DNA from: Nonomuraea sp. SBT364
GTDB taxonomy: Bacteria > Actinomycetota > Actinomycetes > Streptosporangiales > Streptosporangiaceae
Assembly: GCF_001083785.1 (NCBI RefSeq)
Contig: NZ_LAVL01000020.1
Span: 25,321 to 89,320, forward strand
Direction: 5' to 3'
Length of the DNA stretch: 64,000 nt
In this document: one piece after another, positions 16,349 to 25,201 of the stretch
Layout: the number at the start of each line of letters is the position of its first letter
How positions within the stretch are numbered: the first letter of the stretch is position 1
The notes under the pieces: generated by a model
The model's input: only the letters and a program-made list of their open reading frames with translations
Database searches by the model: none
What the model was told of the DNA's origin: nothing
Position numbers and translations under genes: made by a program

Positions 16349-17924
16349 GATCGGGCAGCCACCGCGCCAGGAACGACCGCAGCGGCTCGGCGTGCCGGAC
16401 CGGGTCGTCCCAGCGGGCCTGCAGATCCTCCAGCAGATGCCGCTCGGCCAGCAGTTCGCCGCCGCGCCAGGCCTTGACGACCGGATGCAGGAACGCGCAC
16501 TCGTCGGCCCGGCCGGGCTCCGGGTGGCGGCGGATGGCGAACACGTCGGGGTGGTCGCGCCGCCCCCACCGCAGCGTCACGGTGAAGGTCAGGTCGCCGC
16601 CGCCGAAGCGCTCCACCGCGTAGTCCTCGGGCAGGTCGCGGTAGTGCCGCACGTCGCCGTCCACCGCGTGACCGTCCACCGCGTGACCGTCCACCGCGTC
16701 GCCGTCCACCACGTAGGCGTCGCACAGGTACTCGAACTGCGTCCACAGCGCCGAGCTGTGGTTGACCCGTCCCAGCATCGACCGCGTCAGCGCGCCGGCC
16801 TCGGCGGGCACCGTGCCGGCGGCCAGGGGCACGCCGTCGTAGCGTTCGGCGAGCAGCGCCGCCAGCGTGCGCAGGTTGTAGCGGAAGCCGTCGACGAACG
16901 CCGACGAGGCCCGTTTGAAGTCGCGCGCCTGCATCAGCGTGCCGGCGAAGTACAGGCCGTCGACGTTGACCGACTGGAAGTCCGGGCGGATGGCCGGCAG
17001 CCGCCCGCCCGGCACCGGCTCCGGCCGGCACGCCTCGGCGAACAGGCCGGTGTCCATGACGAAGCCGGTGCAGCGCAGCACCGCGTCGTAGTCCAGCTCC
17101 GCCCGCTCGCCGTCGGCCAGGGTGTAGGTGATGGAGGCGCGCACGCCCTCGCCGTGCCGCTCCAGCCGGTCGACCGTGCATTCCAGCACCGCGTGCAGCG
17201 TCTTGAACCAGTAGCTGTCGAGCAGTGCCCCGTACTGGCCGCGTACGTGCCCGGGGTGCTTGCTGGTCCAGGCCAGCCGCACCGGGCTGGGGCTGGCCAG
17301 GTGGATGACGGCCGCGTGCGGCAGCAGCGACATCGCCGTCTCGAACGCGGCGTTGCCCTTTCCGATGATCAGGACGCGGCGGCCGGTGAACTCCTCGCCG
17401 CCGACCGGCACGTCCTCGTAGCCCGTCGCCAGCTCGATCCCCGGGATTTCGGGCACGTACGGGCCGTGCCACCCGGCGGCGACGATCACGCACTCGGCGC
17501 GCACCACCCGGTCGCCCGCGTGCACCTCGAACAGGCCGTCGCGCTTGTCCACGCGGTGCACGGGGGTGTCGTAGCGGACGTTGAGCCCGTGGGCGGCCTG
17601 GAAGTCGCCCAGGTAGCGGACCAGGTCGTCGGCGTGCGGGAAGTATTCCCGCGAGTAGGCGTCGAACCGCAGGTCGGGGCCGCCGTCGCAGAGCAGCGAG
17701 TTCCAGTCCCAGCGGAGCTGGATCTCGCGGTCCTTCTCGCCCGTGTTGACCTTGTTGAGCGAGATCAGCCGCCGGTGACGCGGGTATCGGCGGAAGAACC
17801 CGCCCGGCGCGCCCTCCCGTTCGAGGGTCAGGTAGTCGGCGCCGGCGAGTTGCAGGAAGTAGCTCAGCTGCAGACCGCCGGGACCGGCCCCGATGATCAC
17901 ATAGCGATGCCGTTCGTCAGGCAT
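16338..17924 (-). CDS. FAD-dependent oxidoreductase/flavin monooxygenase-like protein
   Basis: 528 residues. An FAD-binding Rossmann motif opens the protein (VIIGAGPGGLQLSYFL), followed by the NADP-type GKGNAAFETAMSL motif near residue 188 and a late FAGTLMQARDFK segment. The layout resembles FOXRED2-like and bacterial flavin-containing monooxygenases. Residues about 404-423 contain a four-fold AVDGH repeat. The start ATG overlaps the stop of the AhpD-like gene by 8 bp, so the two are translated together. The substrate cannot be read from the sequence. Confidence 0.8.
   Translation of the reverse strand: MPDERHRYVIIGAGPGGLQLSYFLQLAGADYLTLEREGAPGGFFRRYPRHRRLISLNKVNTGEKDREIQLRWDWNSLLCDGGPDLRFDAYSREYFPHADDLVRYLGDFQAAHGLNVRYDTPVHRVDKRDGLFEVHAGDRVVRAECVIVAAGWHGPYVPEIPGIELATGYEDVPVGGEEFTGRRVLIIGKGNAAFETAMSLLPHAAVIHLASPSPVRLAWTSKHPGHVRGQYGALLDSYWFKTLHAVLECTVDRLERHGEGVRASITYTLADGERAELDYDAVLRCTGFVMDTGLFAEACRPEPVPGGRLPAIRPDFQSVNVDGLYFAGTLMQARDFKRASSAFVDGFRYNLRTLAALLAERYDGVPLAAGTVPAEAGALTRSMLGRVNHSSALWTQFEYLCDAYVVDGDAVDGHAVDGHAVDGDVRHYRDLPEDYAVERFGGGDLTFTVTLRWGRRDHPDVFAIRRHPEPGRADECAFLHPVVKAWRGGELLAERHLLEDLQARWDDPVRHAEPLRSFLARWLPDLTG
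16656..16715. repeat. Four tandem 15-bp repeats inside the flavoprotein gene
   Basis: Four copies of a 15-bp unit like ACCGTCCACCGCGTG, encoding AVDGH/D on the minus strand. Units are in frame, so copy-number change would lengthen or shorten a loop by five residues. Confidence 0.85.
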
Positions 17925-18462
17925 CGGCGACGCTCGTGTATCCCCGCTCGACGATCCGCTCGGCCGACCCGGCGTAGAAGGAGTCGTCGTCCGGCGTGTC
18001 GGTGGCCAGGCCGTCGACGTACCGGTTGAACATGCAGAACGCGGCGGCGATCAGCACGGTGTCGTGGATCTCCAGCTCGGTGGCGCCCTCGGACTTGGCG
18101 GCCGTCACGAGCGAGGCGGTGACGTTCTTGCCGCCGCGCTGCACGGCGGCGGCGATGGCCAGCAGGGCGCGCAGCTTGGGCGTGACGGGCGCGGTCGCGG
18201 CGTCCGCGCGCACCGCGTCCACCAGCTCCGTGCCTTCCGGCAGTTGCGCGGCGGCGAACGCCGAATGGGAGGCGGTGCAGTATTCGCACGCGTTCAGGCC
18301 CGACACGTAGGCGGCGATCAGCTCCCGCTCGCCGCGCGTCAGCGTGCTGTCGCCGCGCAGCAGGACCTCCGCCAGCGCGTTCATCGGCCGCGCCGTCTCG
18401 GGCCGGAACGCGAACAGCCCACGAATGCCCGGCATTCCGGAATCGATGGTGACGTGAGGCAA
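17917..18462 (-). CDS. AhpD-like carboxymuconolactone-decarboxylase-family peroxidase-related protein
   Basis: 181 residues. The redox motif CEYCTASH (CxxC followed by His) and the LLRGDSTLTRGERELIAAYVSGLN segment identify the alkylhydroperoxidase AhpD-like branch. A TTG start at 18462 is chosen because AAGGAG lies 8 bases upstream; the first ATG is nine codons inside conserved sequence. It is co-translated with the flavoprotein downstream, so it may remove peroxide or peroxidised products made by that enzyme, an inference. A near paralogue lies at 19071-19688. Confidence 0.85.
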   Translation of the reverse strand: MPHVTIDSGMPGIRGLFAFRPETARPMNALAEVLLRGDSTLTRGERELIAAYVSGLNACEYCTASHSAFAAAQLPEGTELVDAVRADAATAPVTPKLRALLAIAAAVQRGGKNVTASLVTAAKSEGATELEIHDTVLIAAAFCMFNRYVDGLATDTPDDDSFYAGSAERIVERGYTSVADA

Positions 18463-18494
18463 GGGGGAACTCCTTCGGACGACCGGCCACCTGC

Positions 18495-18523
18495 ATGATC
18501 GTTCGGTTGTGCCGGACTGTCAA
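18495..18523 (-). promoter_or_regulatory. Promoter of the AhpD-flavoprotein operon
   Basis: On the minus strand TTGACA (18518-18523) is followed after 17 bases by GATCAT (18495-18500). The -35 is a perfect consensus and the -10 is moderate. Start of transcription would be near 18488, about 25 bases before the TTG start codon. Confidence 0.55.
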
Positions 18524-18649
18524 CGCCTCAATTCTTTTCGCCCGCCGCGCCTATTTCCGGTCGTGCCGGACAAGGGTTGTCTGGCGTAACCGCCCGGCGT
18601 AATGTCACGCAGGCCACGTGAACCCCGTTTGACGACCGGAGAGTGCGCC

Positions 18650-19048
18650 ATGGCCGAACACCCCAACATCACCATCGCCGGCAACAGCTACGACGCAATG
18701 GCCAAGGCCAACTGGGATTATCTGCGCGACGAACTCCTCGCCGACGACGTGGTCTTCCACGTTCCCGGCCGCGGGTCGCTGGCCCGCGACTACCGGGGCA
18801 AGGACGAGGTGCTCGGCTATCTCAAGCACCTCGCCCAGAGCACCGGCGACACCTTGCGCATGGAGCCGCGCACCTTCCTGGTGGGCGACGACCACGTCGC
18901 GACGATGCTGCGCGTCTTCGCCGAACGCCAGGGCCGGGTCCTGGAGGACACCGGCCTGCAGGTCTACCGCGTCACCGAAGGCAAGATCAGCGAACGCTGG
19001 AGCTACCCCGACAACCCCGACGCCGTGGACGCGTTCTTCACCTCCTGA
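18650..19048 (+). CDS. SnoaL/NTF2-like protein
   Basis: 132 residues with an NTF2-like alpha+beta cone: YLRDELLADDVVFHVPGRG at the start, then YRGKDEVLGYLKHLAQ and a C-terminal YRVTEGKISERWSYPDN. Such small proteins include isomerases, cyclases and uncharacterised dimers. ATG at 18650 has GGAGA 8 bases upstream; a frame extension to 18602 lacks conservation. It sits alone on the plus strand between two AhpD paralogues and runs convergently into the second one. Confidence 0.8.
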   Translation: MAEHPNITIAGNSYDAMAKANWDYLRDELLADDVVFHVPGRGSLARDYRGKDEVLGYLKHLAQSTGDTLRMEPRTFLVGDDHVATMLRVFAERQGRVLEDTGLQVYRVTEGKISERWSYPDNPDAVDAFFTS

Positions 19049-19070
19049 CCGTGCCGCGCCCCGGGCGGGC

Positions 19071-19688
19071 TCACCCGGCCTCGCCCAGCTCCTGCCGCCA
19101 GACCGCCACGTATCCGCTGGTCAGCCGCGCCCTCGCCGCATAGTGCTCGGGGTCGTCGCAGGCGAGCGTGGCCAGCCCGTCGACGTAGCGGTTGTACATG
19201 CAGAACGCGGCGGCGATCAGCACCGTGTCGTGGATCGCCAGGTCCGAGGCTCCCTCGGCCCTGGCGGCCTCGACGAGGTCGGCGCCGACCTCCTGCCCGC
19301 CGCGCTGCACCGCCGCCGCGATCGCCAGCAGCGCCCGCAGCCGGCCGGAGACGGGCGCCGAGCCCGGGTCCCGGCGCACCGCCTCCACGAGTTCCATCCC
19401 CAGGGGCAGCCGGACCGCCGCGAACGCCGCGTGGGTGTGGAAGCAGAACCGGCACCGGTTCAGCGACGACACGTACGCGGCGATCAACTCCCGTTCGGCC
19501 CGGTCCATCGTGTCGTCACCGGCGAGGAGCACCTCCGACAACTGCGTCAGCGGCGCCGCCGCCTCGGGCCGATATCTGAACAGCCCGCGTATTCCCGGCT
19601 CATCCGAGACCAGCCTGATGTGCGGGCGTTTTCCACCCGCGTGATTGACGAATGCCCGCCGCCGCGGCGGCCATTTCACCTGCGCCAT
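19071..19688 (-). CDS. Second AhpD-like carboxymuconolactone-decarboxylase-family protein
   Basis: 205 residues from ATG 19688, which has GGGA 6 bases upstream; an upstream open stretch is not conserved. Redox motif CRFCFHTH (CxxC plus His). Its body matches the protein at 17917-18462 closely (ERELIAAYVSSLN, LRALLAIAAAVQRGG, IHDTVLIAAAFCMYNRYVDGLA), so the two arose by duplication. It adds a 25-residue basic N-terminus (PPRRRAFVNHAGGKRPH). No flavoprotein partner is attached. Confidence 0.85.
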   Translation of the reverse strand: MAQVKWPPRRRAFVNHAGGKRPHIRLVSDEPGIRGLFRYRPEAAAPLTQLSEVLLAGDDTMDRAERELIAAYVSSLNRCRFCFHTHAAFAAVRLPLGMELVEAVRRDPGSAPVSGRLRALLAIAAAVQRGGQEVGADLVEAARAEGASDLAIHDTVLIAAAFCMYNRYVDGLATLACDDPEHYAARARLTSGYVAVWRQELGEAG

Positions 19689-19829
19689 TTGCTGTCCCTT
19701 CGTGCGCCGAATTCGCCTGCATAGTGCAAGTGTGCGGCCGCGGCCGCCGCGGATTCGGATATGAAAGGGCCAGCATGATGTCCGCCGTGACACGTTCCTG
19801 TCAGCGCGGGCGCTGGACGGCGCCGGGCG

Positions 19830-20555
19830 TCAGTCCCGTACGGCCCGCGCCAGGGCGTTGCCCTCGCCCGGCGTCACCGGCGCGGTCAGGAACACCGGGC
19901 TCTGGGCCATGAAGCGCGGCCGGGTGCCCCGGTGCTCGTCGGCGGCGTGCACGGTCAGCGGGTGCACCAGGTAGACGTCGCCAGGCAGACCGGTGGCGCG
20001 GGCCATCGGGCGATCCTTGGAGACCTCGTCCAGCAGCGGCCCGGCCTCGAACGGGTCGAGCACCCGCTCCCCCAGCATGCGCGCGGCGTCGCGGTGCGAG
20101 CCCACCCTGATGCGGGTGGGCGCGTCGTCGTCGCCCACCTCCGACAGCAGCGTGAGCAGCAGCATCGTCTCCGGCCGCCCCGACACCGCCCAGGATCCGT
20201 CGGGCCGGGCCACGGAGGCGTCGATGTGCCAGCCCCGGTCGTCGACCTCGGCCTTGCCGGGGAAGCGGACCGGCATGTTGCCGATGGCCCCGCGCGGCTT
20301 CCAGCCGCCCGGCCCCGCCACCGCGTCCAGCGCCTCGCTGAGCCGCGCGCTGCGCAGGAACTCACCGAAGGGGCCCTGGCCGGTGAGGTCGGCGGCCCAC
20401 ACCACGGGCTGCCGCCAGCCGGCGGGGTCGTCGGGCGACAGGCCGATCTGATGCCACACCACCGCCCTGGCCGCGTCGCCGACCTCGCGGGGCACGGCCG
20501 CCTCCAGCTTCACGAACCCGTCGGCGATGAATTGATCGATGTCCACAACACCCAT
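19830..20555 (-). CDS. PhyH-type Fe(II)/2-oxoglutarate-dependent dioxygenase-like protein
   Basis: 241 residues. The HxD pair appears in GWHIDAS (His110, Asp112); a distal His203 in HPLTVHAADEHRGTRPRF and Arg212 for 2-oxoglutarate complete the set expected for phytanoyl-CoA dioxygenase relatives. ATG at 20555 has GGTGG 5 bases upstream. The ArsR gene lies 33 bp upstream on the same strand, so the two likely form an operon read from the ArsR promoter. Substrate unknown. Confidence 0.8.
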   Translation of the reverse strand: MGVVDIDQFIADGFVKLEAAVPREVGDAARAVVWHQIGLSPDDPAGWRQPVVWAADLTGQGPFGEFLRSARLSEALDAVAGPGGWKPRGAIGNMPVRFPGKAEVDDRGWHIDASVARPDGSWAVSGRPETMLLLTLLSEVGDDDAPTRIRVGSHRDAARMLGERVLDPFEAGPLLDEVSKDRPMARATGLPGDVYLVHPLTVHAADEHRGTRPRFMAQSPVFLTAPVTPGEGNALARAVRD

Positions 20556-20588
20556 GGGAGCCACCGTAGCGGGGCTGTCCACCGCTTT

Positions 20589-20915
20589 TCAGCGGCCCAC
20601 CAGCGCCTGGAGGAGGCCGGGGAAGGCTTCGTCGATCTCGTCGCGGCGCAGCGAGTTCATCCGGGAGGTGCCCACGTAGTACTGCCGGATGAGGCCGGCC
20701 TCGCGCAGCACGTTGAAGTGGTGGGTGGCGGTGGACTTGCTGACCGGCAGGTCGATGGTGCCGCAGCTGAAGTCCGCGCCGGCCGCGTACAGCTCGCTGA
20801 CGATGAGCCGTCGCACGGGGTCGACCAGGGCCTCCAGCACCTGCTGGAGGGGGATCTCCCGGACGTCAGGGTGCGGCGGGATGCGATCCCGCCCGTTTCG
20901 CCGCGTCACCGTCAT
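20589..20915 (-). CDS. ArsR/SmtB-type transcriptional regulator
   Basis: 108 residues from ATG 20915. The winged HTH is clear: QVLEALVDPVRRLIVSELY, then SKSTATHHFNVLREAGLIRQYYVG. The single Cys (FSCGTIDLPVSKST) does not form the usual metal site, so it probably senses something other than metal. No ribosome binding site precedes ATG; with the inverted repeat and AT-rich stretch just upstream, the mRNA may be nearly leaderless. It is divergent from the MDR-type oxidoreductase at 21011 and upstream of the PhyH-like gene. Confidence 0.85.
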   Translation of the reverse strand: MTVTRRNGRDRIPPHPDVREIPLQQVLEALVDPVRRLIVSELYAAGADFSCGTIDLPVSKSTATHHFNVLREAGLIRQYYVGTSRMNSLRRDEIDEAFPGLLQALVGR

Positions 20916-20922
20916 GGCGCCA

Positions 20923-20938
20923 TCGTACCAAAGTACGA
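20923..20938. promoter_or_regulatory. ArsR-type operator
   Basis: Perfect inverted repeat TCGTAC-CAAA-GTACGA, 7 bp upstream of the ArsR start codon. It lies in the divergent gap and is well placed for autoregulation. Confidence 0.6.
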
Positions 20939-20951
20939 CCATCATCGAAGT

Positions 20952-20980
20952 TTGACAGCGATCGCACTTTCCGCTTGAGT
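20952..20980 (+). promoter_or_regulatory. Promoter of the MDR oxidoreductase gene
   Basis: TTGACA (20952-20957), a 17-bp spacer, then TTGAGT (20975-20980). The -35 is perfect and the -10 keeps three consensus bases. The start codon follows 30 bases later. Confidence 0.5.
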
Positions 20981-21010
20981 GAACCCCTCGCGATGCGGAA
21001 GGAATGATGG

Positions 21011-22012
21011 GTGATGACCAGGACGGTGCGCTTCCATGAGCTCGGCGGCCCCGAGGTGCTGCGGCTGGAGGACGTGGAGACCGGCGAGCCCGGCCCCGGT
21101 GAGCTGCTGATCCGGGTGGAGGCGATCGGCCTCAACCGCGCCGAGGCGCTGTTCCGCGGCGGCCGGTACATCCAGCCGGTCAAGGAGTTCCCCGCCCGGC
21201 TCGGCGCCGAGGCCGCGGGCGTGGTCGAGGTCGCCGGTCCCGGCGTGACGGGATTCGCGACCGGCGAGCGGGTGAGCGTGGTGCCCGCGTTCTCGATGAA
21301 CGACTACGGCGTCTACGCCGAGCGTGCGATCGTCCCGGCGGCCGCGGTGGTGCGCCGGCCCGACGGGCTCGACGCGGTCGGCGGCGCGGCTGTGTGGATG
21401 CCGTACCTGACGGCCTACGGGGCGCTGGTGGAGGTCGGCGGGATGCGCGCCGGGGACACGGTCCTGCTGACCGCCGCCTCCAGCAGCGTGGGCCTGGCCG
21501 CGATCCAGGTCGCCGGCCGCGTCGGCGCGCTGCCCATCGCGACCACCCGGACCCGGGCCAAGGAGGCGCGGCTGCGCGCGGCCGGCGCCGCCGAGGTGAT
21601 CGTCACCGGTGAGGAGGACGTCACCGGGCGGGTGCTCGCGCTGACCGGCGGGCGCGGGGCCGAGTTCGTCTTCGACGCCGTCGCCGGTCCCGGCGTGCTG
21701 GACCTGGCCAGGGCGGTCGCCCCGGGCGGCACCCTCATCGAGTACGGGGCGCTGAGCGGCGAGGTGACCCCCTATCCGGGCTTCGTGCTCGGCATGCCCG
21801 CCCTGAACATGCGCACCTACACCGTCCACGAGACGACCACCGACCCGGAGCGGCTGCGTCGCGCCGAGGCGTTCGTCGCCTCCGGCCTGCGCGCGGGCGC
21901 CTTCGAACCCGTCGTCGACCGCGTCTTCGACCTGAGCGAGATCGTCGAGGCGCACCGCTACCTGGAGACCGGCGCCCAGGTAGGCAAGATCGTCGTCACC
22001 GTCGGCCGCTGA
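21011..22012 (+). CDS. Zinc-independent MDR-family quinone oxidoreductase-like protein
   Basis: 333 residues. A GroES-like N-terminus (VRFHELGGPEVLRLEDVETGEPG) is followed by the NADPH-binding region with TAASSSVGLAAIQVAGRVGA. The structural and catalytic zinc Cys clusters are absent, as in quinone oxidoreductases. GTG at 21011 (or ATG next) has GGAAGGA 7 bases upstream. The probable job is NADPH-dependent reduction of a quinone or enone. The ArsR regulator is divergent. The 3' end overlaps the convergent BBE-type gene by 17 bp. Confidence 0.85.
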   Translation: MMTRTVRFHELGGPEVLRLEDVETGEPGPGELLIRVEAIGLNRAEALFRGGRYIQPVKEFPARLGAEAAGVVEVAGPGVTGFATGERVSVVPAFSMNDYGVYAERAIVPAAAVVRRPDGLDAVGGAAVWMPYLTAYGALVEVGGMRAGDTVLLTAASSSVGLAAIQVAGRVGALPIATTRTRAKEARLRAAGAAEVIVTGEEDVTGRVLALTGGRGAEFVFDAVAGPGVLDLARAVAPGGTLIEYGALSGEVTPYPGFVLGMPALNMRTYTVHETTTDPERLRRAEAFVASGLRAGAFEPVVDRVFDLSEIVEAHRYLETGAQVGKIVVTVGR

Positions 22013-23345
22013 CGGACTGGGCGAAGCGGAACAGGCCCTCCGGGTCGTAGGCTTCCTTCACCTCACGCAGCCGCGCCAGGTTGTCCCCGTAGTAGGCCCG
22101 CGCCCAGTCCCGCAGGTCGGCGTCGGGGTAGTTGGGGTAGACGCCGGACGTCCACGGTGACAGCCGCGCCCACTCCCGGCACAGCCACGCGTGCGCGTCC
22201 CGCCTGCGGCTGTCGCTCGCCCGGAAACCGACCTGCACGGCCTGCTTGAGCAGGAACCGTGGCGTGCGATGGACGAACGCGCTCGCGTCCGCGCCGACGC
22301 GGCCGATCGCGCCCGCCCAGGGCACGAACTCCAGATCCCGGATCTCGCCGCGCACCCGGTCGGCGGCCAGCCGCTCCAGCAGGTCCTCGACAGCCGCCCG
22401 GGGCAGGACCTCGTGGAAGAAGCCCGACTTGTTCAGGCGGAGCCCGGGACGCTCACCGTGGGGCAGCTCCGTGACCGCGCCCGCGCCGCCGTCGGCGTAG
22501 GCATGGTGGCGGGCCGCCGCGGCGCCCTCCAGGCGGGTGAGCGTGAGCCGGTCCGGCGGGACGAGCTCGCCGGCGAGCTTCGCCGCCCGCTCCTCGGGGC
22601 CGGCGACGACGCCGAAGAGCACGACGCGGGGCGGCTCCTCCGGTTCGTCGCCGGAGATGACGGCGATCTCCAGGTTGACCTCGTCCGGCGCGCCGGGTGC
22701 CCAGTGCTGCCAGGCGTCGACGAGGTCGGCCGCCCGCCCGAAGTCGCAGACCGCCTGGACGGCGGTGACCGGCACGACGGGACGGGTGCGCAGCGTCAGC
22801 TCCGTGACCACGCCGAAGTTGCCGCCGCCGGCCCCGCGCAGCGCCCACAGCAGGTCGTCGCCCGCCTCCACGGCCCGCCCGTCGGCCAGCACGACCCGCG
22901 CGCCCAGCAGATGGTCGGCGCCGAGCCCGTACAGCCGGGAGAATACGCCGTAGCCGCCGCCGAGCACCGCGCCGGTCACGCCCACCTCGGGGCACCAGCC
23001 GCAGGGCACCATCCGCCCGTGCCCGGCCAGCCGCCGGGCCAGCTCGCCGACCCGCACGCCGGGGCCCACCCGCACGGTGTCCGCGCCCACCTCGATCGTG
23101 CGCATCGCGCCGAGGTCGACGAGCAGCCCGGACGTGGAGGAGTGCTCGGCGAAACTGTGGCCGCCGCCGCGCAGGGCGAACGGCAGGCCGCGGGCACGTA
23201 CGAGCTCCAGCGCGCTCAGCACGTCCGCCTCGGAGGCGCAGCACGCCACGGCGGCGGGCAGTGCCTCGCCGAGCGTGCCGAGGAACGCCTTGCGCCTGGC
23301 CTGGTACCCCGGCTCGCCGGGGTGGATCATGATCGGGCCCGTCAT
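21996..23345 (-). CDS. BBE-type FAD-linked oxidase in the lanthipeptide operon
   Basis: 449 residues. The PCMH-type FAD domain has RGGGHSF with His63 and CGWCPEVGVTG with Cys118, the two positions used for bicovalent flavin attachment in berberine-bridge-enzyme-like oxidases. The C-terminal YYGDNLARLREVKEAYDPEG is the BBE ending. Its ATG overlaps the stop of the ABC transporter gene (ATGA), so it is translationally coupled to the lanthipeptide genes. It could oxidise the peptide or an unrelated metabolite; an oxidative tailoring role is inference. No signal peptide is seen. Confidence 0.85.
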   Translation of the reverse strand: MTGPIMIHPGEPGYQARRKAFLGTLGEALPAAVACCASEADVLSALELVRARGLPFALRGGGHSFAEHSSTSGLLVDLGAMRTIEVGADTVRVGPGVRVGELARRLAGHGRMVPCGWCPEVGVTGAVLGGGYGVFSRLYGLGADHLLGARVVLADGRAVEAGDDLLWALRGAGGGNFGVVTELTLRTRPVVPVTAVQAVCDFGRAADLVDAWQHWAPGAPDEVNLEIAVISGDEPEEPPRVVLFGVVAGPEERAAKLAGELVPPDRLTLTRLEGAAAARHHAYADGGAGAVTELPHGERPGLRLNKSGFFHEVLPRAAVEDLLERLAADRVRGEIRDLEFVPWAGAIGRVGADASAFVHRTPRFLLKQAVQVGFRASDSRRRDAHAWLCREWARLSPWTSGVYPNYPDADLRDWARAYYGDNLARLREVKEAYDPEGLFRFAQSVSGRR

Positions 23346-25201
23346 CGGCGGGCCGCCTTCCCGGTCTGCAGCGCGTACAGCTCGGCGTAGCGGCCCCGCA
23401 GCGCCAGCAGCTCCTCATGGGTGCCCTCCTCGGCCACGCGGCCGAGGTGCAGCAGGTAGACGCGGTCGGCGTGCCGTACGCTCGTCAGCCGGTGCGTGAT
23501 CAGCACGACGGTGCGCTCGCCCCCGATCCGCCGGAGCGTCTCGTAGACGGCGTACTCCGCCTTGGCGTCCAGCGGCGCGGTCGGCTCGTCCCAGATCAGC
23601 AGCGGCCCGTCGCGGAACAGCCCGCGGGCCACGGCCAGGCGCTGCCACTGCCCCGCCGACAGCTCGTGACCGCCCCTGAACTGCTTGGACAGCAGGGTGT
23701 GCCAGCCGCCGGGCAGCCCCGCGACCACGTCGTCGGCGGCGGCGAGCGAGGCGGCCTCGCGCAGGGCGTGGTCCCCCGGGTCCGGCCGGTCGTGACGGCC
23801 CATGCGGACGTTGGTCCGGGCGTCGTGCGGCCAGCGGACCGGGTGCTGCGGCACCAGCACCACCTGGTCGGCCAGCGACTCCGGGTCCAGGCCGGCGGTG
23901 TCGATCCCGTCCCAGCGCATCGTGCCGGTGGTGGGCCGGTAGAGCCCGGCCAGCAGCCTGGCCAGCGTGGTCTTGCCCGACCCGTTCTCGCCGACGAGGG
24001 CGATCGTCTGGCCCGCGTGGATGGTCAGGTCGATCTCCCGCAGCGCGGGCCGCGCGCCGCCGGGGTAGGTGAAGCCGACGCCGCGCAGGGTGACGCGCCC
24101 GGGTGAGCGGGGCGCCGGCACCCCGCCGGCCGGCCGCCTCCTGGCCTCGGCGTCGGCGAGGAAGTCGTGGTAGTCGGCCACGTACAGGGACTGCTCGAAC
24201 AGCTGGTTGGCGGCCTGGGCGAGCTGTCTCAGCGCCGCGGCCGCCACCCTGACGGCGATCACCGCCGCGCCTGCCGCGGCCGGCGCGATCCAGCCGGCGT
24301 GCAGCATCAGCCCGAGTACGGCCAGCACCCCGGCCATGGCCAGACCGGCGGCCGCGCGGCCGGCGGCGGTGGCCCGCGCCATGGCCAGCCCGACCCGCGT
24401 CTCCTCCGCCTTCAGCACGTCCGCCACCTGGCGGTACTCGGCCAGCACGGACGGCTGGGCCTGGCAGGCGCGCAGCTCGCCCGCCGGTTCGCGCTCGGTG
24501 GCCAGCTCGGCGAGCAGGTCCACCCGGCGGTTCAGCGTGACCATGGCCCGCATGCCCGCGTATCCGCGCCGCGCCGCCTTCAGCACCGCCCACGCCTCCG
24601 GGACCACCCCGGCCACGAGCAACGGCACCAGCAGCGGGTGCAGGACCGCCAGCCCGGCGGCCGCCGCCGTCACCTGGCAGGCGGCGCCGAGCAGGTCGAC
24701 GAGGTTGCCCGCCGACCGGTCGAGGTGGAACAGCCCCCGGTCGCGCGCGCGGTGCAGGCCGTCGAAGAAGTCCGCGTCGTCGAAGTCGGCCAGCTGCACG
24801 CCGAGCGCGGCGGTGAACAGCCGCTCCTGCGCCGCCCGCCGCAGCGCCGGCTCCAGCCGCGCCCTGGCCAGGTCCACCGCCGCCGCGGCCGCCCCGCGCA
24901 GCGCCACGATCGCGGCGACCAGGACCAGGTCCGGCAGCGCCGCCAGGAGCCGGTCGGGCGCCGCCCCGGTGGCCAGCAGCTCGTCCAGCACCGCCGTGGT
25001 CGCCAGCAGCCCGCCGGCCGTCGCGGCGCCGACCGCGAGCTGGAGGACGAGGATGGTGAGCGCCGGCCGGCGCCCGCACTCCCAGATGAGCCGCAGCACG
25101 GGCGCGACGAGCTCCGGCAGCCGTCGTAGCGTGCGCCGGGGCCCGTCCGGCCGGTCGAGATGCCAGTAGGGGGTGACGAGGTCCTCCTCCACGTGGCTCA
25201 C
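23342..25201 (-). CDS. ABC transporter, fused membrane and ATPase domains (lanthipeptide exporter, LanT-like without peptidase)
   Basis: 619 residues. Membrane helices begin at about residue 47 and run to about 330. The ATPase has Walker A GENGSGKTT, signature LSAGQWQRLAVARG (SAGQ rather than SGGQ) and Walker B LLIWDEPTAPLDAKAE. The N-terminus is too short for a C39 cysteine peptidase, so leader removal must be done by another protein. The start overlaps the lanM stop by 4 bp. It most likely exports the modified peptide or gives self-protection. Confidence 0.85.
   Translation of the reverse strand: MSHVEEDLVTPYWHLDRPDGPRRTLRRLPELVAPVLRLIWECGRRPALTILVLQLAVGAATAGGLLATTAVLDELLATGAAPDRLLAALPDLVLVAAIVALRGAAAAAVDLARARLEPALRRAAQERLFTAALGVQLADFDDADFFDGLHRARDRGLFHLDRSAGNLVDLLGAACQVTAAAAGLAVLHPLLVPLLVAGVVPEAWAVLKAARRGYAGMRAMVTLNRRVDLLAELATEREPAGELRACQAQPSVLAEYRQVADVLKAEETRVGLAMARATAAGRAAAGLAMAGVLAVLGLMLHAGWIAPAAAGAAVIAVRVAAAALRQLAQAANQLFEQSLYVADYHDFLADAEARRRPAGGVPAPRSPGRVTLRGVGFTYPGGARPALREIDLTIHAGQTIALVGENGSGKTTLARLLAGLYRPTTGTMRWDGIDTAGLDPESLADQVVLVPQHPVRWPHDARTNVRMGRHDRPDPGDHALREAASLAAADDVVAGLPGGWHTLLSKQFRGGHELSAGQWQRLAVARGLFRDGPLLIWDEPTAPLDAKAEYAVYETLRRIGGERTVVLITHRLTSVRHADRVYLLHLGRVAEEGTHEELLALRGRYAELYALQTGKAARR

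Noticed and set aside
16656..16715. Short tandem repeats as a CRISPR array
   Set aside because: Units are 15 bp, contiguous without spacers and lie in frame inside a gene.
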